A stretch of DNA of 64,000 nt from Planctomycetaceae bacterium (GCA_013823135.1 PNLP01000024.1:28449-92448); one strand, 5' to 3'; numbered from the stretch's first letter, positions 16,208-24,893 are shown. Made by a program: numbers and translations. The notes: generated by a model from the letters alone, not told the origin.

Positions 16208-16876
16208 GTGAAGTGTTTTTTCGCTACCTCACTGGTCTTGCTGTCCGTGGCTGTGTGCCGAGCAGACCCTCCCATCACAGTGCGAGATGAGAAGTTAAAC
16301 TTCACCATTGTTCTGCCCGACGGCTTCGTGCCCGCACCGGACGAATTGCGAACGCCCGGGTTTCCTTACAACTACGTGCGCGATGCGCAACAACCCGAAC
16401 GGATGCTATTCATCCGAATCCGAGGAACCGGGGTCTCAGTCAAGCAGGACGAGATGACACGGGATGACCTCGCGGACATTAAGAAATCTTTCCCTGGTGT
16501 CGAGATATCGAAGGAGCAGTGGAAAACTTTCAACCTCGACGGAGCTCGGCAAGTCTCGACAGACGAGAGCGGGCACCGCTGGGTTCAGTACGCGGTCGGG
16601 ATTCCACTTCAAGGGGAAGCGGTTCTCCTTATCGTCAGTGGCCCCGAGAACCGCGAAGCCGAAGTTAAGGGACTGCTCAAGGAAGTCCTCGGTCGATTCG
16701 AGGGGACGCCCGGTTGGCCTATCTCGAACCAGCGACAAACAACGGCAAAGAATGGTTTCGTACTCAAGAATAAGCATCTCGTTCTTGCGGGTCTCGGGTT
16801 TCTCGTTGTCTTGTTCGTGGTATGGAGACGAAGGCGGCGAAGGAGAGCGAGACTGAACGTACCCATTGCAAGTTAG
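16208..16876 (+). CDS. Exported single-pass membrane protein
   Basis: GTG start with GAGGAG upstream. A signal peptide (VKCFFATSLVLLSVAVCRA) precedes an exported domain of about 160 residues. A C-terminal membrane helix (VLAGLGFLVVLFVVW) is followed by an arginine-rich stop-transfer tail (RRRRRRRAR). No family recognised for the exported domain; probably bound to the cytoplasmic membrane with the bulk outside. Confidence 0.65.
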   Translation: MKCFFATSLVLLSVAVCRADPPITVRDEKLNFTIVLPDGFVPAPDELRTPGFPYNYVRDAQQPERMLFIRIRGTGVSVKQDEMTRDDLADIKKSFPGVEISKEQWKTFNLDGARQVSTDESGHRWVQYAVGIPLQGEAVLLIVSGPENREAEVKGLLKEVLGRFEGTPGWPISNQRQTTAKNGFVLKNKHLVLAGLGFLVVLFVVWRRRRRRRARLNVPIAS

Positions 16877-16981
16877 CTGGGGTCGGCAGAGAAAGGATAG
16901 TCAGACAGCAGTACCCGCCACTGAGCCTTCCCTGCGAAATACTTGCGTGGTCGGCGACTCGGAATCCACTGAGATGCGTCG

Positions 16982-17935
16982 ATGACCGACCTCGAAGCCC
17001 TCCTCACCGGAATCGTTGCAGACCCCCAGGAAGAAACCCGGTGGCTTGTACTGGCCGACTATCTACAAGAGTATGACGACCCACGCCGAGGCGAGTTGCT
17101 GCGGTTGCACCGAAAGTTGCTTGCGACGTGTTGCGAGCCGGAGGCACATCCCGAGAGGAAGGGTTGGCACGAGCGAATTGTCGAGTTAATCGCAGCGGGG
17201 GTCAGGCCGTGCGTGCCGCATAAGACCTTGGAGTTGCCGAGCGGCGTTCCCATGGCCTTTTCATTTGTCCCGCCAGGTTCGTTCCTGATGGGAGGGAATG
17301 TAAACGATAGTGAGAAGCCGATTCACAAGGTGACGCTAACGAAGGGGTTCTTCTTGGGCGTTCATCCGGTCACACAGGCCCAGTGGCAAGCAGTGATGGG
17401 CTTCGACCCGAGTCATTTCAAGGGACCGAAGAGGCCCGTGGAACAGGTGTCGTCGAATTACTGCGAGGAGTTCTGCCGGAAGGTGACGGCAGCGTTGACC
17501 GGTCGAGGACGAGTAGAGTTACCGAGCGAAGCGGAGTGGGAGTACGCCTGCCGAGCCGGGACCACGAGCGAGTATCACTTCGGGGACATCATCAACAGCG
17601 ACCTCGCCAACTACAACGGGAACCTTTGCTGGAACGGCTCCCCGAAGGGGACTTATCGCGAAGCGACAACGGACGTCGGCTCGTTCCCGGCGAACCCTTG
17701 GGGGCTGTTTGACATGCACGGCAATGTCTGGGATTGGTGCCGGGACGGGTATGGAAATTATTCTTCGAGTGAGCAAGCCGACCCGAAAGGAAGTTCAAAC
17801 GAAGAATATCGCGTCCTGCGTGGCGGTTCCTGGCGCAGCACTCCGGTGAACTGCCGCGCCGCGTACCGCCTCAGGCTCGGGCCTGCGAACCGTAACAACT
17901 TCATCGGCTTCCGGGTCTGTTTCCGCCTGGACTAA
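16982..17935 (+). CDS. TIGR02996-FGE-sulfatase (SUMF1-like) fusion
   Basis: Protein of 317 residues. Residues 1-75 are a TIGR02996 domain (WLVLADYLQEYDD). Residues about 90-317 are a formylglycine-generating-enzyme/SUMF1 domain, with FVPPGSFLMGG, the RVELPSEAEWEYACRAG signature, DMHGNVWDW and the closing GFRVCFRL. The catalytic Cys pair of true formylglycine enzymes is not evident, so it may be a ligand-binding relative, as in many planctomycete copies. Next to other TIGR02996 genes in the island. Confidence 0.85.
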   Translation: MTDLEALLTGIVADPQEETRWLVLADYLQEYDDPRRGELLRLHRKLLATCCEPEAHPERKGWHERIVELIAAGVRPCVPHKTLELPSGVPMAFSFVPPGSFLMGGNVNDSEKPIHKVTLTKGFFLGVHPVTQAQWQAVMGFDPSHFKGPKRPVEQVSSNYCEEFCRKVTAALTGRGRVELPSEAEWEYACRAGTTSEYHFGDIINSDLANYNGNLCWNGSPKGTYREATTDVGSFPANPWGLFDMHGNVWDWCRDGYGNYSSSEQADPKGSSNEEYRVLRGGSWRSTPVNCRAAYRLRLGPANRNNFIGFRVCFRLD

Positions 17936-18037
17936 TTACCATTTTATGTTTGATTGTTTTAATATTTTCCAATCCGCCGAACTGAGCCGCAAGCGATTCT
18001 CGACCTTGCGATTGAGTATCTCAGTCGGTGGGTCGTG

Positions 18038-18072
18038 TCAGCAGGGAAGGCCATGTGTGCTCTCCTGCTCAA
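18038..18072. repeat. Inverted pair of the dispersed motif
   Basis: TCAGCAGGGAAGGCC (18038-18052) and GCTCTCCTGCTCAA (18059-18072) face each other with a 6-base gap. The pair lies between the convergent ends of the SUMF1-like gene and the monooxygenase-like gene, where a bidirectional terminator would be expected. Confidence 0.5.
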
Positions 18073-18635
18073 GTCCGCCCTTCTCTCGCAGACCCATACA
18101 ACCACCGCGACAGCATTCGAGTCATCAACGGCATCGCCCCATACGTCATGATGCAAACCAGCAGGGATGTGGTCGCGAATGTCCGGAGCAACATCGGCCA
18201 GTCGCTGAGGAGCGGAACGAGCGCGTACTGAACGAGCGAGATTAGCGGATAAAGCGCCAGTATCGTGACGGCAACCATCTTGTACCGGGGCGGCGGAGAT
18301 TGACCGAGCGGAGGCGAGAACCAGACCTCCATCCCGGTGTGTCGTTCCCTTGCGGGTGGGTGCGTGGTGAACGGTTCGAGCCGGTCCAGCCATTCCTCGC
18401 GCGTGCTCGACTCCTCCCACCGAGCGAGGTTCTCGAGCGTGTCGAATCGGAACAGTACAAGGTACTCGGGCCGCTTGGGGTCGGTCGGGCGGATGATGTG
18501 AAAGCCCATGTGGCCGTCGAACCGGAGCGCCGCTTGCGTGATGCCACGAAGCCATTCCTCGAACGGTCCTTCCTTCCCCAACTTGACCCGGTGGCGAACG
18601 ACGACGGTGACTGGGCCTTCCTGATTCATGACCAT
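18069..18635 (-). CDS. Antibiotic-biosynthesis-monooxygenase-like membrane protein
   Basis: Protein of 188 residues. Residues 1-100 form a ferredoxin-like ABM domain (VVVRHRVKLGKEGPFEEWL ... YLVLFRFDTLENLARW). Two or three membrane helices follow (MVAVTILALYPLISLVQYAL and LLRTFATTSLLVCIMTYG). This matches the ABM-plus-membrane architecture of bacterial proteins of unknown substrate. It lies 6 bases after the AAA ATPase gene and is probably co-transcribed with it. Confidence 0.75.
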   Translation of the reverse strand: MVMNQEGPVTVVVRHRVKLGKEGPFEEWLRGITQAALRFDGHMGFHIIRPTDPKRPEYLVLFRFDTLENLARWEESSTREEWLDRLEPFTTHPPARERHTGMEVWFSPPLGQSPPPRYKMVAVTILALYPLISLVQYALVPLLSDWPMLLRTFATTSLLVCIMTYGAMPLMTRMLSRWLYGSAREGRT

Positions 18636-18641
18636 CTTTCC

Positions 18642-19427
18642 TCAGACCGCATGAGAGTCTTCCCCAAGCAAAGTAGACAAGCTTCGTCGGGGATTGCTCA
18701 AGAAACCATGAGTAACCAGATAGTGCTCAGTCTCCTTGTAGGGAACAGCGCAAATCCCCCCGGTGCCGAAGACGTATATCCTGGCGTCCGGGTAGGCCAT
18801 GATGATGGGCGAGTGGGTTGCAATGACGAACTGGGAACCGCGCTCGCAGAAGTCATGTAGTAGGACCAAGAACTCGAGTTGTCGCTTGGGCGAGAGCGCC
18901 GCCTCGGGTTCATCCATCAAGTACAAGCCATTGCCCCGAAAGCGATTTTTGAAAAGGGCGAAGAAGGATTCGCCGTGGGACTGCTCGTGAAGCGATTGAC
19001 CCCCGTAAGCAGAGATAATCTTCGCGCCCCCTGCCGGTTCCTGGTCCAACCGTTCAATCTCGGTTGCCACGTTAAAGAAGCTTTCGGCTCTCAAGAAATA
19101 GCTGTCGGCCGGGCGGCGGAACGTCTTGGCGAGACGTAGACTTTGGTAGAGCGGTGAATGTGAAGCGCGGGTCGCGAAGTTGAAGTTCCGACTACCGCCC
19201 TCAGCGTTTAAGTCGCACGAAACCGCGAGTGCTTCAAGCAGGGTCGATTTCCCGGCTCCGTTCTCACCCACGAAGAACGTCACCTTCGGGTGAAACTCCA
19301 TGGTCTCGAGATTCCGAAAGGCGGGCAGGCAGAACGGGTAAGCTTCTGGCGATGGGATGCGTTCGCGGAGTAGCCGAACGTCGAGCAGGTATGGCCCCGG
19401 TGAGTCCTTCGATTTCCGCCGGGCCAT
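18642..19427 (-). CDS. ABC-like AAA ATPase (predicted ATPase, COG3910-like)
   Basis: Protein of 261 residues. Walker A is GENGAGKS in VTFFVGENGAGKSTLLEAL. A signature-like SAYGGQSLHEQSHGES segment follows. Walker B is LYLMDEPEAALS, and the H-loop is VIATHSPIIMAY. This single-domain ABC-type ATPase family is frequently found in defence islands and overlaps in style with OLD-like ATPases, but no nuclease domain is attached. A GAGGG site precedes the start. Downstream partner: the ABM-like protein. Confidence 0.8.
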   Translation of the reverse strand: MARRKSKDSPGPYLLDVRLLRERIPSPEAYPFCLPAFRNLETMEFHPKVTFFVGENGAGKSTLLEALAVSCDLNAEGGSRNFNFATRASHSPLYQSLRLAKTFRRPADSYFLRAESFFNVATEIERLDQEPAGGAKIISAYGGQSLHEQSHGESFFALFKNRFRGNGLYLMDEPEAALSPKRQLEFLVLLHDFCERGSQFVIATHSPIIMAYPDARIYVFGTGGICAVPYKETEHYLVTHGFLSNPRRSLSTLLGEDSHAV

Positions 19428-19560
19428 TCGTTATCCCTCACACATGCTCACTGTGGATGTCATTCCGCCCGGCATCAGTGCAATGATGCAATACTGCTTC
19501 TTGATTGCCATCCTCTCTATCCCCCCTCTCCCAATCGCCATCTTACTGGAATCCCTTGGG

Positions 19561-19854
19561 TCAGCGAGCACTCCGATACCCACGGCTGAGCGTAAATCCG
19601 AGCCGCCCCGGCCCCGTCAAGAACTTGAGTAGGCCATCGAGTCGCGACCGGGACTCCGGCTGTTGTTCAAGAGCCTGACGCAGCACCTTGAGGAACGTAG
19701 GCACCGTCGATTTGTCGAGGCCGAAGCCGATGTTGGGTCGGTAGCGTTTGCCGACCAGGGTCACCGCTTCTCGCCAGTGGGCCACCTCGATAGTCAGTGG
19801 GTTGCCACGGTCCTCCCAGCTTTTCGGCACGAGCCGCGATACCTCATCATTCAC
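19561..19854 (-). CDS. Unknown protein coupled to a ribbon-helix-helix gene
   Basis: Protein of 97 residues starting at GTG 19854 inside the last codons of the preceding gene (8-base overlap), so its translation depends on that gene. It is basic and helical, without a recognised toxin motif. Gene order and overlap look like a toxin-antitoxin pair with the DNA-binding partner first. That is only an inference. Confidence 0.5.
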   Translation of the reverse strand: MNDEVSRLVPKSWEDRGNPLTIEVAHWREAVTLVGKRYRPNIGFGLDKSTVPTFLKVLRQALEQQPESRSRLDGLLKFLTGPGRLGFTLSRGYRSAR

Positions 19855-20014
19855 AAACCGCCTCCTTGGCCTTCTGGGCCAGTAGTTGTTTCATTCCCGC
19901 ACGCAAAACATCGACCCAGGAAATGTCGCATCGTCTTTCAGCCGCCAGTCGCCTGGCAAGGTCTTGTAGGGCTTGAACGATGAGAGGGTCGAGCCAGACG
20001 GAGTAACGCTTCAT
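19847..20014 (-). CDS. Ribbon-helix-helix (CopG-like) small DNA-binding protein
   Basis: A 55-residue protein with the RHH pattern: a short strand MKRYSVWLDP, then helix VQALQDLARRLAAE, then helix SWVDVLRAGMKQLLAQK. It is the likely repressor or antitoxin of the two-gene operon it opens. An inverted repeat (ATACACC ... GGTGTAT) lies upstream of its start. Confidence 0.6.
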   Translation of the reverse strand: MKRYSVWLDPLIVQALQDLARRLAAERRCDISWVDVLRAGMKQLLAQKAKEAVCE

Positions 20015-20047
20015 CAATCATCTCTTTGTGGTGCTCTCCAACATCAG

Positions 20048-20111
20048 ATACACCAGGTCACACTCGTAGGGCGTGGATGATTTGGAGGGCAAGTAGGACC
20101 AGCCGGTGTAT
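20048..20111. promoter_or_regulatory. Widely spaced inverted repeat between divergent genes
   Basis: ATACACC (20048-20054) and GGTGTAT (20105-20111) are exact inverted copies, 50 bases apart. They lie between the leftward ribbon-helix-helix gene and the rightward gene at 20209. They are a candidate operator pair; half-sites this short could be chance. Confidence 0.3.
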
Positions 20112-20208
20112 GGACTGATGAGGTTCCTCGCCGAGTAATGGTGTGATTGGTTACTCTCCCCTCGGCGGGGGACCACAAATCACATTCACAAGGATTGCTC
20201 TCTTGAAG

Positions 20209-20571
20209 ATGATTCGATTAACGGCCAGTACGACCAAGATGGTGCGAGACGAGGCCGACCTCGATGAAGAGAACGAAGTGCAGTCACTACGAGTTCCCGC
20301 CGCCGTCTTCAGAATGGCTGTGGCGCTCGCCGAGACGACCAACCGTCAGTTCCGGGCGCAGGGCAAGCAGTACTTCTCGGCTCGAGAACTCTTGAAGGGG
20401 CTGAATACCTGGCTTGCGAGTCAGCAGGAAAGGACCCCACGCCCCCGGCTCAGTCGTCAGACGTCGCTCGACCAACTGTCCGATTTCTTTGCCGTCCCCG
20501 CGAACCGGAAGTGGCTCGACAAGGTCGTGAAGTTTGTCGAAGTGAATAACGGCTTTACGATTGAAGACTGA
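20209..20571 (+). CDS. Unknown DNA-binding-like protein, about 120 residues
   Basis: An N-terminal part (EVQSLRVPAAVFRMAVALAE) has the strand-helix pattern of ribbon-helix-helix proteins, and a longer helical C-terminus ends FVEVNNGFTIED. ATG 20209 is a weak choice; ATG 20239 is in frame. It overlaps the 3' end of the convergent SprT gene by 17 bases. Function unknown. Confidence 0.5.
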   Translation: MIRLTASTTKMVRDEADLDEENEVQSLRVPAAVFRMAVALAETTNRQFRAQGKQYFSARELLKGLNTWLASQQERTPRPRLSRQTSLDQLSDFFAVPANRKWLDKVVKFVEVNNGFTIED

Positions 20572-21052
20572 GGGCGTTGGCTCGCCCGTCACGCCAGACA
20601 AGCGAACCCCTCTCGGTTCCGCAGGCCCGACAATGCCATCCGACCAGCCTCTTGGGTTTCCTGTGCCGATGAAATTCTTTCTGACAGCTCGGGCAGGTCG
20701 AACGCCAGCGGCCCTTCGGCATCTCGATTTCCTCCCCGTAACAACGTTCGGGCCTGGCACCGATTTCCAGGCACTTGGCCTTCCAACTGTCGTCGTGACC
20801 ACTGCCAGTCAGGGCGTGAGCTATCTCGTGCAAAATCGTATCCAGGACATCCTCGTCACTGTTCAGGTCGATGAAGCGGATGCTCAATTCGATGCGGCCA
20901 GGTTTCGTTCGGGTCGGATAGAAGCACACGCCCGCACGGCGCAAATTGGTGTTGAAGCCGAACGACCAGCCGGTGAGGCCGTGTTCCGCCATAAGGGCCA
21001 GAGCAAGCGTTCTCGCCCCCTGGCATTCCCTGCTCAAAGTTTGCTCGTTCAT
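20555..21052 (-). CDS. SprT-like zinc metalloprotease
   Basis: Protein of 165 residues. The SprT domain includes the zinc motif HEIAHALTG with a downstream His (GSGHDDSW). A C-terminal zinc ribbon (CPSC ... CRAC) follows, as in the Spartan/SprT family. Eukaryotic relatives cleave DNA-protein crosslinks; bacterial ones are little studied but often sit on mobile elements. The first codons overlap a reverse copy of the dispersed motif (21022-21038). Confidence 0.85.
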   Translation of the reverse strand: MNEQTLSRECQGARTLALALMAEHGLTGWSFGFNTNLRRAGVCFYPTRTKPGRIELSIRFIDLNSDEDVLDTILHEIAHALTGSGHDDSWKAKCLEIGARPERCYGEEIEMPKGRWRSTCPSCQKEFHRHRKPKRLVGWHCRACGTERGSLVWRDGRANALSLQS

Positions 21053-21059
21053 GTCATGC

Positions 21060-21090
21060 CCCAAAAAGAAAGTGGCCCGCTAAGGCCACT
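21060..21090 (-). terminator. Leftward rho-independent terminator
   Basis: Read leftward, AGTGGCC-TTAGCG-GGCCACT is followed by TTCTTTTTGG. It lies between the 21129-21827 gene and the SprT gene and should end the former's transcript. Confidence 0.65.
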
Positions 21091-21128
21091 GGTGAGAGTT
21101 CAAAAATTTCGTGATGGGATGGCTGCGA

Positions 21129-21827
21129 CTACACCTTGCCCAACACGAGGTCACAAACCCAGCACCCACGAACATGTTGCCCTGGCCCACGGCAGTGCGA
21201 AAGCACATCCTCGTTTTCACAGCCCGCATCCTCGAGGGCGTCGCCCAAAATCGCCATCACGCTGAAGTCGCGGGCCGAGTAAATGTGCTGCGCCAGAGCG
21301 AGCACGGTCGAGGTACGCCATTCGGGGTCGAAGCTCACAAGGCGAAACGGATTGCCGAAGATTTCCCGCACCAAATCTGCATGGGCCGCAAACTCCGCTT
21401 GGTACTGCGGTTCATGCTCATCGCAAGTGCCGGCAGACGCGGAAGCCGCTGAAAACGGAACCAACGTGGCAGCGGAGCGGGCGTCTACTCCCAAACAATT
21501 TCCTACCATCACGGCGGCATAAGTCTCGGGGTGCACGAAATCGCCCCGATGTACGACGGAATTCGTGCCGGGGTCTAGTCTCTCGAACTCTTCAACCACC
21601 TGCCGGACCTGTCTCTCGCACTCGGCGAACTCTTCCTCTGTGCATCCACCGTCAGCAAATCGCTCCGCAACACCAACTGCGTTCCAAAGGGTCTTGTCAT
21701 TCACGAACTGAGCCGCTCGACGCCAGCAGCAAGCGACAGCGAATAGCCGATGCTTTCGGGGTGAAAATGGAACATTTGCCGCCATGTAAGCGGGCTCGGT
21801 ACACATTCGCCATTCCGCTTCGGTCAT
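21129..21827 (-). CDS. Gemmataceae MTEAEW-family protein (island copy)
   Basis: Protein of 232 residues starting MTEAEWRMCTEPAYM, with AGGGAG before the start. It shares start and end patterns (AQHIYSARDFSVMAILGDAL; HVRGCWVCDLVLGK) with the gene at 41885-42523 beside comM. Paired Cys and Trp residues near the N-terminus (VACCWRRA) and the Cys-rich end could bind metal. The family is abundant in Gemmata-like genomes and has no known function. Confidence 0.75.
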   Translation of the reverse strand: MTEAEWRMCTEPAYMAANVPFSPRKHRLFAVACCWRRAAQFVNDKTLWNAVGVAERFADGGCTEEEFAECERQVRQVVEEFERLDPGTNSVVHRGDFVHPETYAAVMVGNCLGVDARSAATLVPFSAASASAGTCDEHEPQYQAEFAAHADLVREIFGNPFRLVSFDPEWRTSTVLALAQHIYSARDFSVMAILGDALEDAGCENEDVLSHCRGPGQHVRGCWVCDLVLGKV

Positions 21828-21939
21828 CGGTCGCTCCCTACTCCTTGCCCCCACCCGATACCTCTCACCAACCGCGAAAAGACGGGAGCAACCTCCACAC
21901 CGGATTGGCTGAACCAGGATTAGATGGTGGAGTATCACA

Positions 21940-22509
21940 CTACGAGTAGGGGTAGGGGTAGAACCCGTCCTTAGCCGAGCGATACAAGTAGACGGCTGCT
22001 CCAACCCCTGGCCAGACGAACTGAGCCACCATCTGATTTTGCCGGCTTATCTTCGGACCCTCGTAGCCGTCATAGGGGAACAGTCCGCCGAGCTTGTCCC
22101 GACGCAGGTGCTTATCCGGCAGGTCTCCCTCGGCCAATCGGCGTCGGTGGAAGGTCCACTGGTCCATCGAGTCCTCCACCCGCGTGTAGTGGATGTACTG
22201 CACTGGCTGGGACCCGCACCGAACACCAGTCCTTCGGTCGTTGGCCGGCGAAGCTTTCGGCAGGGCTTCCATGTGCAACCACTTCCGGTTCTCTCGGCAG
22301 TCGTCGCAGACGTAGAACTGGAGGGCCAAGTGGTCATCCAGTAGCAACCGCTCGGAAGAGTACAACTGGCCCACGAACGACATCCGCCCCTGGCATGCCT
22401 GGCACCTGGGCCACATGTAAGGTAGGTGGGTGGGCACGCCGCCCACACGGTCGAGCGTATCACCCGGCCGGCTCGAATAATCCATGACCCAGGACACGCT
22501 CCGACCCAC
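21940..22509 (-). CDS. DUF1963/YwqG-like protein
   Basis: Protein of 189 residues with two CxxC pairs (CQAC, CDDC) and the pattern MSFVGQLYSS ... LQFYVCDDC ... KLGGLFPYDGYEGP. This is reminiscent of DUF1963/YwqG proteins, here in a short form. GTG 22509 is chosen because GGGAGG lies 8 bases upstream. Cytoplasmic, role unknown. Confidence 0.55.
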   Translation of the reverse strand: MGRSVSWVMDYSSRPGDTLDRVGGVPTHLPYMWPRCQACQGRMSFVGQLYSSERLLLDDHLALQFYVCDDCRENRKWLHMEALPKASPANDRRTGVRCGSQPVQYIHYTRVEDSMDQWTFHRRRLAEGDLPDKHLRRDKLGGLFPYDGYEGPKISRQNQMVAQFVWPGVGAAVYLYRSAKDGFYPYPYS

Positions 22510-22773
22510 TTGAATAGCCTCCCAACAGAGCCCTTTCCTCGGCCGAACGCCAGACTATCGTCGTCCCACTCCGTGCTGGCGGCCGACACGGTTTACTAGC
22601 AGTCATTTTGCTGCAAGTTACTCCCGAACGCATTCGGAATTCGAGCCATATTGGCACGGCCATTCCGCTGGCATTCCATTTTCTGCGGCCCGCATTCCAG
22701 CAAGTCGATTTCCAGAGTCTTTTCAGCTCGCCGGTGTATTTATCTGTGACCGACAACAGAGGAACTTCTCACA

Positions 22774-23328
22774 GTGATTACAGACGAACGCTGGGCCAAC
22801 TGCAAAGGATGTTTCGGTATCTACCAAGTCTCTGACCAAGGGCGAGTCTTCAATGCTCGCCGCCAAAAAATGCTCTCGGGGACCGTCACCCGTGAGGGCT
22901 ATCGTCAAGTGACTCTAACCCTCCCCGGGAAGCGCCCCGGCTATCATCTCGTCCATGCTCTCGCCCTCGAAGCCTTCGTCGGCCCCCGTCCTGACGGGTT
23001 TGTGTGCGACCACATCAACGGAAACCGCTCGGACAACCGGGTTTCGAATCTGGAATGGGTGACGCCGCTCGAAAATGTTCGCCGGGCCATTCGTGCTGGT
23101 CGTCGTCGCATCAATCCTGCCCTCGGCGAAGCCCACCCTCGGAGCAAGTTCACGAAGGAGCAGGTTCAATCCATTCGCGCTCGTCACCAGAGCGGAACCA
23201 GCATGAGGGAGTTGGCCCGTGAGTACCGGGTTCACCTGAGCGCGGTCTGGAAGATTGTGAAAGGGAAGACGTGGCGGCATGTGGCTGTCACGCAACAAGG
23301 CGATAGTCAGAATGTTCAACTCATGTGA
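22774..23328 (+). CDS. HNH homing-type endonuclease (NUMOD4-HNH)
   Basis: Protein of 184 residues. An N-terminal NUMOD4-like segment (GIYQVSDQGRVFN) is followed by an HNH domain with VCDHINGNRSDNRVSNLEWVTP. The C-terminus has a helix-turn-helix (MRELAREYRVHLSAVWKIVKG) that would give DNA specificity. Free-standing enzymes of this type spread with phages and mobile elements. It is a GTG start. No intron or intein was seen beside it. Confidence 0.85.
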   Translation: MITDERWANCKGCFGIYQVSDQGRVFNARRQKMLSGTVTREGYRQVTLTLPGKRPGYHLVHALALEAFVGPRPDGFVCDHINGNRSDNRVSNLEWVTPLENVRRAIRAGRRRINPALGEAHPRSKFTKEQVQSIRARHQSGTSMRELAREYRVHLSAVWKIVKGKTWRHVAVTQQGDSQNVQLM

Positions 23329-23339
23329 TTGGAGAATCA

Positions 23340-23579
23340 ATGGCAACGCTACACATCATGTATGACCTGGAAAAGAAGCAGTTCATTGGTGCGAGTACGG
23401 CCGGACAATTCCTGTCCGGTCTCGGCTCCATCGTGCTCCGTAACGGCTCACTCTCAGTGCTTGATATCAACGGGCACGACCTGCTCGGTACATCGCAGGC
23501 AAACACTGTGCCCCCTGCGGAGCACTCGAAGGCCCAAGCGGACATCGCCGAGGCGTTCGGCGTGGAGGCCCAATCTTGA
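23340..23579 (+). CDS. Unknown small protein coupled to the sigma-like gene
   Basis: Protein of 79 residues with GGAGAA before ATG 23340. It has beta-strands early (TLHIMYDLEKKQFIGAS) and a helical end. Its stop codon overlaps the TTG start of the next gene by 4 bases. No family recognised; the coupling suggests it assists or restrains the sigma-like protein. Confidence 0.55.
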   Translation: MATLHIMYDLEKKQFIGASTAGQFLSGLGSIVLRNGSLSVLDINGHDLLGTSQANTVPPAEHSKAQADIAEAFGVEAQS

Positions 23580-24184
23580 GTTTGCCTTCTGGTGTCAGCG
23601 AAGCTGACTTCCTGGAAATCGTTGACCACATCGCGAAGACGCTGCGGCCGAAGTTCGGCCGCGTTCACGGGAGTAAGGAAGATTTCGCACAGCAAGTTGT
23701 CGTGTGGTCCTTGGAAGCTCTGCCGAGGTACGACTCATCTCGGCCGCTGCCGAACTACCTCTACCGCAACGCTCGGAACCGCGCATTGAATGCCGTCCGG
23801 GATAAGGTGACCCGATTCGATTACCCCTGCAAGGAATGCCACGAGGGGAGGCCCTGCGGCCCAAATGGGAATTTCTGCCCCAAGTACGCGGCTTGGTCGA
23901 AGAGGAATCAGGCCAAGGAAAAGCTCTCCCGCGTCCTGCCTCTCCAAGCCAGCTCAGACCGGCCGACCGGCCCATCGACCGCCGAGGATGAAGTGCTCGC
24001 TCGAGACCTCGCGAGCAAGATTGAGGCCGAGATGCCACCCAAACTCTTGGCCGACTACAAGAAGATGCTCGAGGGTGATTGGCGGTCGGTAAGTCGCTCA
24101 CGGAGACAAAGGATTCGAAGGGTCGTCGCGGAAATATTGGGCGAGGATGGGATTGTTCCGCTGTGTGGGGAGGCGGTGAGGTGA
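23576..24184 (+). CDS. Sigma70-like factor with zinc-knuckle insert
   Basis: Protein of 202 residues. Region 2 is recognisable (EDFAQQVVVWSLEALPRYDS, then YLYRNARNRALNAVRD). A Cys-rich insert (CKECHEGRPCG ... NFCPKY) follows, as in some phage-like sigma relatives. The C-terminal part may be a degenerate region 4. It starts with TTG overlapping the previous stop. It could direct RNA polymerase to island promoters, such as the repeated TGGTACACT promoters at 38259 and 40023; that link is inference. Confidence 0.7.
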   Translation: MSLPSGVSEADFLEIVDHIAKTLRPKFGRVHGSKEDFAQQVVVWSLEALPRYDSSRPLPNYLYRNARNRALNAVRDKVTRFDYPCKECHEGRPCGPNGNFCPKYAAWSKRNQAKEKLSRVLPLQASSDRPTGPSTAEDEVLARDLASKIEAEMPPKLLADYKKMLEGDWRSVSRSRRQRIRRVVAEILGEDGIVPLCGEAVR

Positions 24185-24206
24185 GCAGGGAAGCCTCTCC
24201 TGCTAA
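24181..24206. repeat. Tight inverted pair of the dispersed motif
   Basis: GTGAGCAGGGAAGC and CTCTCCTGCTAA abut each other and form a hairpin with AGCAGG/CCTGCT at its base, exactly at the stop of the sigma-like gene. The most compact pair found; it may be a terminator. Confidence 0.55.
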
Positions 24207-24297
24207 TCACCCAGCAGACCCTCGTATTTGTTTGGCCTATCGTGAGCCCGTTTGTTAGCATTTGCCGAGAGGCGTCCAAACCTCAGGGTGAGCAACC

Positions 24298-24708
24298 ATG
24301 CCACGACTCATCACCGGTGGCTTCGACATTCACCGTCGAGGAACATTCCATAATACGTTCAGTCGTGCTCCGAGACCACGCCCGAAGCACCTGCAAGGTA
24401 AGTCAAGCCAGCCAAAGTTCGATGACTCCATCTTGGCCTCGAAGCGGTTGTGGGGAAGCGGGTTTGCTGGGTCAAAGTACCTTCAGCCACAGGTTGCAGA
24501 AGTACTCGGACACGACATCTTCATCACAACGGTCATTATTGCTGGTAAACCACATTGGAAGTGGTCTATCGAGAGCATCATGTGTCTCGGCATAAGTCAG
24601 AGTCGTCATGAGGCCCGCATCACCGCAATCAAAGAAGTGCTCCGGTGGCTCGGCCCGCCCAGAAAGTATGACGTCCTCAAGAACCTTGCGAGACTCGCTG
24701 GTCGCTGA
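24298..24708 (+). CDS. Unknown basic protein, 136 residues
   Basis: Protein starting MPRLITGGFDIHRRG, rich in Arg, Lys and His, without a recognised domain. AGGGTGAG precedes the ATG. The gene ends 39 bases before a TTCTC palindrome and faces the defence operon. Confidence 0.5.
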   Translation: MPRLITGGFDIHRRGTFHNTFSRAPRPRPKHLQGKSSQPKFDDSILASKRLWGSGFAGSKYLQPQVAEVLGHDIFITTVIIAGKPHWKWSIESIMCLGISQSRHEARITAIKEVLRWLGPPRKYDVLKNLARLAGR

Positions 24709-24747
24709 AGTCTGACAGCAGCAAAACACTCTGACCGGAAACGTGGC

Positions 24748-24794
24748 GATTCTCACTTTCTCAGTTTTTGCGGAAAGTGAGAAAAGTGAGATTC
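24748..24794. repeat. TTCTC palindrome, copy 3
   Basis: Left arm GATTCTCACTTTCTCAG, right arm GAAAGTGAGAAAAGTGAG. It lies 39 bases after the stop of the preceding gene. Its left flank (GGAAACGTGGC) recurs in front of copy 4. Confidence 0.7.
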
Positions 24795-24893
24795 AGGTGC
24801 CACGATAAGCAGAGAAGGGTTTGCGGTAACCGCACGGACCTGAGCCAAGAGATTGTGCCTCGCATCTGGCAGAACACTTTCTGGAAACACGGC

